In this document: one piece after another, positions 1 through 5,947 of the stretch
Position numbering within the stretch: the stretch's first letter is position 1
Layout of the letters: every line of letters starts with the position of its first letter
Origin: Akkermansiaceae bacterium
GTDB taxonomy: Bacteria; Verrucomicrobiota; Verrucomicrobiia; Verrucomicrobiales; Akkermansiaceae
Direction: 5' to 3'
DNA: 9,958 bases
NCBI GenBank assembly: GCA_029287105.1
Contig: JARFRT010000391.1
Location: forward strand, 1 to 9,958
The notes under the pieces: generated by a model
Told to the model about the DNA's origin: nothing
The model's input: the letters and a program-made list of their open reading frames with translations, nothing else
Databases searched by the model: none
Made by a program: the position numbers and the translations under genes

Positions 1-732
1 GCAGGCCTGCCGCCGGTGGTGACCCGCATCACCAACGTGACCGCCACCGGCTTCGACCTCAGGATTGACCGGGCCGATGAACTGACCGATCCGGTGAGCA
101 TCGATGTCTCGATCGTTGCGGTCGATGAGGGGGTTTACACCCAAGCTGCCGACGGTGTGACCATGGAGGCGGTGAAATACACCTCCACCATCACCGCCTA
201 CGGGGCCAAGAACTGGACCGCCGAGTCCCGCAGCTATCAGAACAGCTACACCACGCCGGTGGTGATCGGCCAGGTGATGAGCAGCAACGATGCGAATTGG
301 TCGACGTTCTGGAGCATGGGGGCCACCCGTCAGGATGCGGTTGATGCCGCCAACCTGAACGTCGGCAAGCATGTCGGCCAGGATAAGAACAAGACGCGCG
401 CTGACGAGGTGGTCGGTTACATCGTGATCGAGGCCGGCAACGGCACGGTTAACGGAGTGGCCTACGAGGCCGGCCTTGGTGCGGCGACCGTGCAGTGCTT
501 CGGTGATTCGGCGACGCCCTACAGTTACAGCCTGAGCGGTAGTCTCGCGACGGTGAGCACGGCGGCCGTTTCGCAGAGCGGGATGAACGGAAACGACGGG
601 GCATGGGCCGTGTTGTCAGGCATTCCGCATGTGACGACCACCAGCCTGAACCTGCACGTCGCCGAGGACGAGTTCAAGGACAGCCGCCAGCGCCACAGCG
701 CCGAGCGCGTCGCCTACATCGTGTTCGAGTAA
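1..732 (+). CDS. 3' part of secreted repeat protein with H-type-lectin-like units (5' partial)
   Basis: The frame is open from base 1, so the gene starts left of the window; 243 codons are visible, ending in TAA at 730-732. The protein is beta-rich and built from units of about 100 residues. Residues 33-72 and 137-169 match each other (…SIVAVDEGVYT…GV…MEA… against …YIVIEAGNGTV…GV…YEA…). Residues 121-144 and 219-243 also match: both have an acidic/basic stretch followed by E-x-V-x-Y-I-V-x-E. I see one partial and two full units. This style of unit, with motifs such as 'VIGQVMS.ND..WS.FW', is known to me from large surface or secreted proteins of Planctomycetota and Verrucomicrobiota, and resembles H-type lectin beta-sandwiches. 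The exact family is not certain. The protein ends directly after the last unit, with no sorting tail. A likely role is carbohydrate or surface binding outside the cell (inference). An intrinsic terminator follows 60 bases downstream. Confidence 0.75.
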   Translation, partial: AGLPPVVTRITNVTATGFDLRIDRADELTDPVSIDVSIVAVDEGVYTQAADGVTMEAVKYTSTITAYGAKNWTAESRSYQNSYTTPVVIGQVMSSNDANWSTFWSMGATRQDAVDAANLNVGKHVGQDKNKTRADEVVGYIVIEAGNGTVNGVAYEAGLGAATVQCFGDSATPYSYSLSGSLATVSTAAVSQSGMNGNDGAWAVLSGIPHVTTTSLNLHVAEDEFKDSRQRHSAERVAYIVFE

Positions 733-792
733 GTTTCCCACAGGCCACACAGTAGCCCCTTGGGCTGCCCCGTCGGAGCAGAGCTCACAGTG

Positions 793-823
793 CTGCCCCC
801 GCCATTTCGGCGGGGGCAGTTTT
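793..823 (+). terminator. Rho-independent terminator after the repeat protein
   Basis: There is a perfect 11-bp stem, CTGCCCCCGCC (793-803) pairing with GGCGGGGGCAG (809-819). It has a 5-base loop (ATTTC) and is followed by TTTT at 820-823. The T-run lies on the + strand side only, so it should stop transcripts of the gene ending at 732. A weaker 5-bp hairpin (AGCCC 754-758, GGGCT 762-766) lies between the stop codon and this stem. Confidence 0.85.
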
Positions 824-858
824 GCGGGGTGGTCCTAGTGTGTATACAATAGGCCTGT

Positions 859-1136
859 CCCGAATGGCACTGATCTTCGTCTTCTGTGAATGATGGCCCT
901 TTCATTCACTCGGCCTGTTATGAACCCCAAAGGGGTAGCCTAACGAAGCCCAGGGCAACGCCCTGGGATGGTTACGCCGTCTATTTGAGCCCTGCCAGGG
1001 CGTCCTAAATCATCAGGCAAGCACCCAATTAAGCCGCCCTGTCAGGGCTCACCGGCAAAAAGTCCATCTTGACCCAGGGCTCTGCCCTGGGCTGCGATAG
1101 ATCGCACCTGTGGCGCTTAAGTCAGTGCCATTCAGG
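859..1136. mobile_element. Palindrome-dense MITE/REP-like element with inverted ends
   Basis: This is a non-coding element of about 278 bp between two convergent genes. Its ends are inverted copies: GAATGGCACTGA at 862-873 and TCAGTGCCATTC at 1122-1133 (12/12). The pairing extends outwards by CC/GG with one mismatch. The interior is a string of short hairpins described in the next entry. There is no credible ORF inside, so if mobile it is non-autonomous. No target-site duplication is evident just outside the ends (…GGCCTGT on the left, TTTGCCCC… on the right), so the true boundaries may differ. Short palindromes of the type GCCCTG-N-CAGGGC and CCCAGGGC-N3-GCCCTGGG are, from memory, dispersed in intergenic regions of Planctomycetota and Verrucomicrobiota genomes. 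Its classification as mobile is inference. Confidence 0.55.
886..1105. repeat. Array of seven short hairpins
   Basis: Seven hairpins follow one another. (1) GTGAATGA 886-893 / TCATTCAC 902-909. (2) ACCCC 924-928 / GGGGT 932-936. (3) CCCAGGGC 949-956 / GCCCTGGG 960-967, loop AAC. (4) GCCCTG 989-994 / CAGGGC 996-1001. (5) GCCCTG 1036-1041 / CAGGGC 1043-1048. (6) CCCAGGGC 1073-1080 / GCCCTGGG 1084-1091, loop TCT. (7) GCGAT 1094-1098 / ATCGC 1101-1105. Hairpins 3 and 6 have identical stems, as do 4 and 5. The array is therefore roughly mirror-symmetric: long stem, short stem, short stem, long stem. Spacing is irregular and there is no constant repeat plus spacer, so it is not a CRISPR array. Confidence 0.8.
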
Positions 1137-1174
1137 TTTGCCCCCTCATTAAAAACGGGCTGCCGACTCAATGC

Positions 1175-2827
1175 TTAGTTTAGCTTTTGCCCATCTTTCA
1201 ATAGCTGCGCGCGGAGTTGATCATACGGAACCTGTTGTACGGAAATGACATCTTCGACGGCCAGAGCGGCCGCGGTTCCAGCACTTTGGCCAAGAATCAT
1301 AAAGACCGGTTCCATCCGGATGGAGCCAAAAGCGATGTGGGTGGCAGACAGTGCCCAGGGCACGAGCAGGTTTTCACACTGATTGGCTGGAGGGATGATG
1401 GCGCGGTAGGAGATACCGTAGGCCTTGCCTCCGATGTAGGATTGAATGTCACCTTCGTTCCTGACCATCCCCTTGAAAACAACGCGTTGGGTATTGTGTG
1501 AATCCAGAGTGTAAGCGCCCATCCCAATAGGATCTTCGATGGGAAGTTTGCGCTTACAGTGTGCCTCAGTCATTACGAAATCGGAACGCATGCGGCGGGC
1601 TTCACGCACGTAAATATTATATGGCCAATGGCCGTTGTCGGTGAATTCATCCTTCGGCAAGCCCCATGTGGAGTAGTCTTGCCGGATGGATTCGGGTACT
1701 TTCGGATGGTTTTGAAGAGTCCAGACCAGGCCGAGCTGCCAATCGCGGTGTTTTGCGGCCAGCGCTTGTCTTTGCCGATGGTTGAGCGTCGCCCAATTCC
1801 AATCATCCCCGTAATTCATGCCAATGAAATCGGTTGAAATGCCGCCTGTATTGTTGGAGTCCGTCTTGCGGTTGGGCATGGGCGAGAGCTTGAAGAATTT
1901 CTTCTTTTGCCCGGCCTTAATGGCGCGGAAGAGAATTTCGTAATCAGCCTCGTTATAGCCGGTGGGCTTGCTGATCGCGACGCGGTTTTCCGGAACATCG
2001 GTCAGGCGCATCCGGAAGCAGTAGGCCTGCAGTCGTTGGTCGCCATCGCCTTTGTTGCCACCGAGATCAGGGTTGACGCCAGGGAGGAGGCCGCTCGACG
2101 CATTTCCCTGCTCGACATAGGGGTCTATACCTTTGGGGAGTTGATTCTTTTTCGCCACGCCTGTATTTCCATTGCATTGCTCGCTGAATTCAGCATTCGA
2201 CTCACGTCCGGTGAAAAAAGTGACGCCTGCTCCGGGTAACAGATCACCCTCATAGGAGGCATCAATGAAGACCTTGCCCTCGATTCTCGTGCCGTCTTCG
2301 AGTAGGAGAGCGCTGATGCGTTTGCCCGACTTGATGACACCATTCTCAAGATTGAGGCGTCCTTTGATGATGTTGACTCCGGCCTCTTTCGCCATGGCAT
2401 CGAAAATGGCTTCGGCCACCTTAGGCTCGAAGACGGATGCGAGCTGGGTCTGCTGATTGAACGCCGCCATTCTCTGCACTTTGATCTCGGCAAAAGATTC
2501 AGCTTTCTGCTGCGTCCAAGCCTCTTGATTCTGGTAGTGCAAATATGACCGGTGGTAAAACTCGCGCGAGAGCCCACCTAGAATCTTGTCGTTGCCGATA
2601 TCTGTCCAGCCCAGACCGCTGCTGCTCATCCCTCCCAGGTGTCCGTATTGCGACACAAGGATCACAGATTTTCCCATTCTTGCTGCTTGAACCGCCGCGG
2701 TGACTCCGCCGGAAGCGTCTCCATACACGACGACATCCGCATTTTTTGCAGCGATGGCTGAGCAGCAGGAGGCCATGATCGCTCCGGTAGCGATGGCCGT
2801 GAATTTGGCTAGGATCGTTCTTTTCAT
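1175..2827 (-). CDS. Exported FAD-dependent oxidoreductase (FAD_oxidored / 'xanthan lyase-like' family)
   Basis: The protein has 550 residues and appears full length for the family. An N-terminal signal peptide (residues 1-27, ending …SAIAA) points to export; Cys21/Cys22 lie in a poor lipobox context (MASC), so a lipoprotein is less likely. A Rossmann FAD-binding strand-turn-helix follows (residues 31-58, VVVYGDASGGV…). Next come the family motifs HLGGMSSSGLGWTD (63-76), FIDASYEGDL (187-196) and near the C-terminus MEPVFMILGQSAG (505-517), the usual closing motif. These fit the PF12831-type family often mislabelled as xanthan lyase. Its reaction is not established; oxidation of a sugar or related alcohol is plausible. 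It is the last gene of the leftward trio and starts 20 bases after the esterase gene's stop, so co-transcription is very likely. No Shine-Dalgarno sequence precedes the ATG. Sampled lines look lower in G+C (near 50%) than the PhoD-like gene. Downstream there is only a 3-bp stem followed by T5 at about 1150-1160, too weak to call a terminator. Confidence 0.9.
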   Translation of the reverse strand: MKRTILAKFTAIATGAIMASCCSAIAAKNADVVVYGDASGGVTAAVQAARMGKSVILVSQYGHLGGMSSSGLGWTDIGNDKILGGLSREFYHRSYLHYQNQEAWTQQKAESFAEIKVQRMAAFNQQTQLASVFEPKVAEAIFDAMAKEAGVNIIKGRLNLENGVIKSGKRISALLLEDGTRIEGKVFIDASYEGDLLPGAGVTFFTGRESNAEFSEQCNGNTGVAKKNQLPKGIDPYVEQGNASSGLLPGVNPDLGGNKGDGDQRLQAYCFRMRLTDVPENRVAISKPTGYNEADYEILFRAIKAGQKKKFFKLSPMPNRKTDSNNTGGISTDFIGMNYGDDWNWATLNHRQRQALAAKHRDWQLGLVWTLQNHPKVPESIRQDYSTWGLPKDEFTDNGHWPYNIYVREARRMRSDFVMTEAHCKRKLPIEDPIGMGAYTLDSHNTQRVVFKGMVRNEGDIQSYIGGKAYGISYRAIIPPANQCENLLVPWALSATHIAFGSIRMEPVFMILGQSAGTAAALAVEDVISVQQVPYDQLRAQLLKDGQKLN

Positions 2828-2847
2828 CTATTAAAAATGTTTCTGTT

Positions 2848-3903
2848 TTATTTTTTGGTGGCCAACTTGACCATAGCCTCTGCCATGGCCTGTGCGACGT
2901 TCATGTAAGCCTCCGCATTGCCGTTATAGTGGGCATTGGAGGCGCCCCCCATGCTCAAGGGATGGGTGTAAACCGTGGCGACGTTGCCTTTGAATTCCGG
3001 GTAATTGCCGCTCTCGCCATCGACCGCCAATTGGGCGTTGAGAATCAAGCCGTCATTGCCACTTGTTCCCTTCTTGGTTTGGCCCAGTGTCGCGCAAACG
3101 AACTTCGCATCAGGTGCGTTGAAGTCTTTTCGAAGCGCCTTGATCAGCTGGACCAGGTTTGTTTCATAGCGGCTGGCATGGACTTCGTTGTAGCGGTCTT
3201 TGTCGCCCTGCCACCAGAAGAAGCCTGCGACCTCGTAGCTCGTGGCGCCGGGGTAGTATTCGGGCAGGTTCTCGAGGATATTCTTCGCGTTGGCGACATC
3301 GTCGTCATACTGCTTGCCTGCATACCATTTGACCGGCTTGCCGGGATATTTCCAACCTGGTCGCGGCAGGAGCTCTGCGGTTGGGTGGTCTTTGTAGCCG
3401 CAGTATGTCACGCCATCAATGGTGTAGCGCTCACTGCCCGGAGGTAAAAGATCCCAAGCCAGACTGCGGTTGCCGATGGAGCTTTTCAAAATCATGACTG
3501 GCTCCTCGATCGCCGCGCCCAAGAGATGCCCGACGCCGATTTCGATTCCTATTTTCTTGTCGTTGACCGTCAGCCAATCGTTACGATAGACATTCATCTT
3601 ACTGCGCTTCTCCATCACGGAGACATTGCGCACATCGTTCCTCACCGTCCACTTGCCGGAGTCGTCGACCAGATAGGGGTAGAGATTTTTGCTTTTGACT
3701 GCGTTTTCGAGCGACCCCTCTCCGCCTTTGACTTGACCCATTTCGAGAGTGTTTGATTGACCCATGATGATGTAGACCTTCACGGGCTTGCTGACACCCG
3801 CGGGTTCGCTGTCGGCAGCGAGGGCTCCCGCAGTCATGGTGCTTAATCCTAACAAAGTAAGGAAGGTTGCTTTTGGCATTGTACTCATATTATTCTGATG
3901 CAT
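2848..3903 (-). CDS. Exported SASA/CE6-type carbohydrate esterase (sialate O-acetylesterase-like)
   Basis: The protein has 351 residues from the first ATG. Starts at Met6 (3888) or Met9 (3879) are equally possible, because none has a Shine-Dalgarno sequence. Met9 gives a tidy signal peptide, MPKATFLTLLG… cleaved after GALA. The mature part carries the SGNH/SASA landmarks: IIMGQSN (45-51) with the nucleophile Ser50, GVGHLLG (123-129), SSIGNRS (141-147), FFWWQGDKD (228-236) in place of the family's WWQGE-type block, and NAHYN (323-327) with the likely catalytic His325. The family (PF03629, related to CE6) removes acetyl groups from sugars or polysaccharides such as sialic acid or acetylxylan; the actual substrate here cannot be read. 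It lies between the PhoD-like gene (97 to 100-base gap) and the FAD oxidoreductase gene (20-base gap), and probably acts outside the cytoplasm on the same glycan. Confidence 0.88.
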   Translation of the reverse strand: MHQNNMSTMPKATFLTLLGLSTMTAGALAADSEPAGVSKPVKVYIIMGQSNTLEMGQVKGGEGSLENAVKSKNLYPYLVDDSGKWTVRNDVRNVSVMEKRSKMNVYRNDWLTVNDKKIGIEIGVGHLLGAAIEEPVMILKSSIGNRSLAWDLLPPGSERYTIDGVTYCGYKDHPTAELLPRPGWKYPGKPVKWYAGKQYDDDVANAKNILENLPEYYPGATSYEVAGFFWWQGDKDRYNEVHASRYETNLVQLIKALRKDFNAPDAKFVCATLGQTKKGTSGNDGLILNAQLAVDGESGNYPEFKGNVATVYTHPLSMGGASNAHYNGNAEAYMNVAQAMAEAMVKLATKK

Positions 3904-3960
3904 GATGGTGTGTTGTTGGTGAGTGTATCCCTAAGTGAGTGTGAAGTCCTTCGCTCGTCG

Positions 3961-3978
3961 GTTTATCCGGCTTATCCG
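3961..3978. repeat. Two tandem 9-mers in the PhoD-esterase gap
   Basis: GTTTATCCG (3961-3969) is directly followed by GCTTATCCG (3970-3978), one base different. The 8-bp palindrome CCGATCGG (3994-4001) follows, next to the stop codon of the PhoD-like gene. The gap contains neither a T-tailed hairpin nor a convincing promoter, so read-through into the esterase gene is expected. Function unknown. Confidence 0.35.
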
Positions 3979-4003
3979 AGGATGCATAATGGTCCGATCG
4001 GGA

Positions 4004-5500
4004 TTACTTCTTCACCGGGGTGAGCTGGCTGCGCTTGAGCTCCAATTCATAGAGGATCCCGCCCTTGGCTTCGACCAGTCGATAGGTCACGGTCGGATCG
4101 GCCGTGGAGACATCGAAGGTGAACTCGCCGAATGCGAATTTGTCGCTGAACCCGTAGAGTTGGGTCGTCCAATCAGCGTGCTTTGCCGGCGGGCCGCTTC
4201 TGCCGCCCAGACTGGCCGGTTCGAATTCATAGAACTCGTAGCCCGAGGGCCGCGGAATCCGGAAGCCGCGCGCACCGTGCCGATCGCCGGAGAGCAGGAG
4301 CACGCCGGGAATCCTGTGCTCCTCGATCAGGCTGAAAATCTCCTCGCGGGCCTCGGGATCGAACTGGCCCCATGAGTCCTTGCCTCGCGAGACGTAGTCG
4401 CTCCACATCGTGCCGCAGGACAGGATGATGAACGGCCCCTTGCAGGCGAGCAGTGTCTTTTTGAGCCATGCCATCTGCTCCGGCCCGAGGAAGCAGTCCT
4501 TCCCCTCCCGCGTGCGGAAGTAGCGGTTGTCGGTCATGATGATGTCGCAGGGGCCAATCCGCGTGTGGGTGAAAATCCCGCCGCCCTCGTCGCCGAGTCC
4601 GTAGTAGGGGTTGTTCCATGCCTGCGTCCAGACCTTGCGGACACCGCGCCGGTCGTTGTCGCTGTAACCCTTGGGGATGCCCCAGCGATCGTTGTCGAAG
4701 TAGTCGTGGTCATCCCAGGAGGTGTAGACCGGGGTCGAGCAGACCAGGTTCTGCCATGTCGGATGGAAGTCCCGCAGTGCGTAGTCGGCGCGGTGCATGC
4801 CGAAGTTGTTGTTGCGGTCCTGCACGGCCACGTCGCCGTACATCAGCATGGCTAACGGTTTCTGCGCGAGGATCTGGCTGGAGTTCTCGCGGTGGGCAAT
4901 GCCCCAGCGGTGTTGGCAGGTTCCGAAGGTGATGCGGGTCTCGGCCGACGGGTCCATGCACGGTGTGGTGATGGCGGCGTGCTTCGGAATCGAGATCTCC
5001 TTGCCATCCACCAGGACGCGGTAAGGCGTGGTTGTGCCGGCCTTGAGCCCGGTGACGGTGACAATGGCGGTCAGATCCGATTCCAGCGTACTCTGCTCCG
5101 GGCCGAAGCTGATTTCCTTGCCGTCCACCGTGGCCTTCACCTCGACCTTTGCCGGTCGGGTCGTCCGTAGCCAGACCTTGGCGCCATCGTGCGCGAGGCA
5201 TCCGAGCATCGGCCCGCCGAAATGGGTGATACCCTGCTCCTTGCAGAGCGCCTGCACGGTCTTGTCCGCTGCCACCGTGGCAAAGCTCGCCCCCGGGTCG
5301 GTCGCCAGGGCGTCATAGATCGCGCTGTAGAGCTTGATGACCGCATCGGGTTTCTTGTCCCATAGGTTGAGGATCTGCAGGCAGGATTCCAGGTCGCCGC
5401 CTCTCGGACCCGAGAAGCCATAGCTGGTTTCCGGGCGCAGGCCGCAGGCGAGGGCCGCGCCGGCGAGGGCGCTGGTCTTGAGGTAGTCACGTCGATTCAT
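4004..5500 (-). CDS. Tat-exported PhoD-like metallophosphatase / phosphodiesterase
   Basis: The protein has 498 residues. It begins with a twin-arginine signal (NRRDYLKTSALAGAALACG), which predicts folded export with metals already bound. Residues about 95-175 form a beta-sandwich N-terminal part (WLRTTRPAKVEV…, TVTGLKAGTTTPYRV), as in PhoD proteins. The metallophosphatase core shows TFGTCQ (191-196) with the presumed metal-ligand Cys195, MYGDV (220-224), SWDDHDYFDND (261-271), DNRYFRTREG (324-333) and LSGDRHGARGF (403-413), in the order expected of PF09423. The family hydrolyses phosphate mono- or diesters; members beside carbohydrate genes in this phylum have unproven substrates. It is the first gene of the leftward trio. 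The ATG lacks a Shine-Dalgarno sequence but is fixed by the Tat motif. All landmark residues are present, so it should be active. Confidence 0.9.
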   Translation of the reverse strand: MNRRDYLKTSALAGAALACGLRPETSYGFSGPRGGDLESCLQILNLWDKKPDAVIKLYSAIYDALATDPGASFATVAADKTVQALCKEQGITHFGGPMLGCLAHDGAKVWLRTTRPAKVEVKATVDGKEISFGPEQSTLESDLTAIVTVTGLKAGTTTPYRVLVDGKEISIPKHAAITTPCMDPSAETRITFGTCQHRWGIAHRENSSQILAQKPLAMLMYGDVAVQDRNNNFGMHRADYALRDFHPTWQNLVCSTPVYTSWDDHDYFDNDRWGIPKGYSDNDRRGVRKVWTQAWNNPYYGLGDEGGGIFTHTRIGPCDIIMTDNRYFRTREGKDCFLGPEQMAWLKKTLLACKGPFIILSCGTMWSDYVSRGKDSWGQFDPEAREEIFSLIEEHRIPGVLLLSGDRHGARGFRIPRPSGYEFYEFEPASLGGRSGPPAKHADWTTQLYGFSDKFAFGEFTFDVSTADPTVTYRLVEAKGGILYELELKRSQLTPVKK

Positions 5501-5810
5501 GGTATTGCTTAAGTTGTTGCCTGCTGCTTGTGGGTGGGGGCTTCCGTCTTCCGGGGGTCGGGGACGCTCAGGAGGAGTGCGGTCGATGTCTTCAGGGTCC
5601 GGGTTCTTTTCATGGCGTCATGCCAGCGGTGGTCGGTAGCGGTGTTGGATGCAAACTGGAGACATTTCTGGGACGGGGCAAAAGGAATAAAAAAGAATGC
5701 GGGTGCAGGCTGACCCCATTGATGGAGAGCTTGTGATAGGCTGGCGCTCTGACCGGATGCCCTTGGCGGCGGATCATGGCCGTGCCGGACGGTGCCGCTG
5801 GTCATTCATA

Positions 5811-5827
5811 CGACTGTTCAGTCGATG
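5811..5827. promoter_or_regulatory. Candidate operator palindrome CGACTGTTCAGTCG
   Basis: CGACTG-TT-CAGTCG (5811-5824) is a perfect palindrome. Its right half extended by ATG (CAGTCGATG, 5819-5827) recurs inverted as CATCGACTG at 5855-5863, giving a full site plus an extra half-site 28 bases away. The position, upstream of the PhoD-like gene and downstream of a regulator gene, suits an operator for the leftward operon. Binding by the neighbouring regulator is a guess. Confidence 0.35.
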
Positions 5828-5907
5828 ATATTTCTGTCCATACCACTTCCCATGCATCGACTGCCACTGTCCACGACGATGCCCGGCCTTTGGAACCCTC
5901 GAATTCA

Positions 5908-5931
5908 CGGGAGGATGGGTGTCTCCTCCCG
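5908..5931 (-). terminator. Hairpin downstream of the regulator gene, possible weak terminator
   Basis: There is a perfect 8-bp stem, CGGGAGGA (5908-5915) pairing with TCCTCCCG (5924-5931), with an 8-base loop. It lies 17 bases beyond the regulator's stop codon, where a terminator would be expected. No T-run follows on the minus strand, so a classic intrinsic terminator is not supported. It may instead be an RNA 3'-end stabilising stem, or let some transcripts continue into the PhoD-like operon. Confidence 0.4.
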
Positions 5932-5947
5932 CACATGGATTGCACTT

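Larger units (their letters stand above)
5501..5947. other. Gene-free 447-base region between regulator and PhoD-like gene
   Basis: I see no credible gene here. Reading frames on either strand have atypical composition and no family features. One 98-codon minus-strand frame (5509-5805) ends just before the PhoD-like start and I do not accept it. The region holds a 14-base palindrome (5811-5824), a related half-site (5855-5863) and a hairpin (5908-5931), all listed separately. It probably contains the 3' end of the regulator transcript and the promoter and long leader of the leftward operon (inference). I could not identify a clear -35/-10 pair. Confidence 0.5.

Noticed and set aside
834..853. 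Palindromic stretch CCTA…TGTATACA…TAGG left of the repeat element
   Set aside because: The core TGTATACA is perfect but the outer pairing is offset and there is no gene nearby for it to control; it may simply be flanking DNA of the element.
714..905. 63-codon minus-strand frame over the terminator region
   Set aside because: It overlaps the end of a real gene, a perfect terminator hairpin and the left end of the repeat element, and has no protein-like features.
921..1105. Possible CRISPR array
   Set aside because: The repeated pieces are short hairpins of different sequence and irregular spacing; there is no constant repeat with unique spacers and no cas gene.
1145..1174. Terminator for the FAD oxidoreductase gene
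   Set aside because: On the minus strand a T5 run follows only a 3-bp stem (CGG…CCG), too weak to support.
5509..5805. 98-codon minus-strand frame just upstream of the PhoD-like gene
   Set aside because: Its product is P/T/H/Q-rich low-complexity sequence with no recognisable motif and no Shine-Dalgarno; I treat it as non-coding leader, possibly with remains of a gene.
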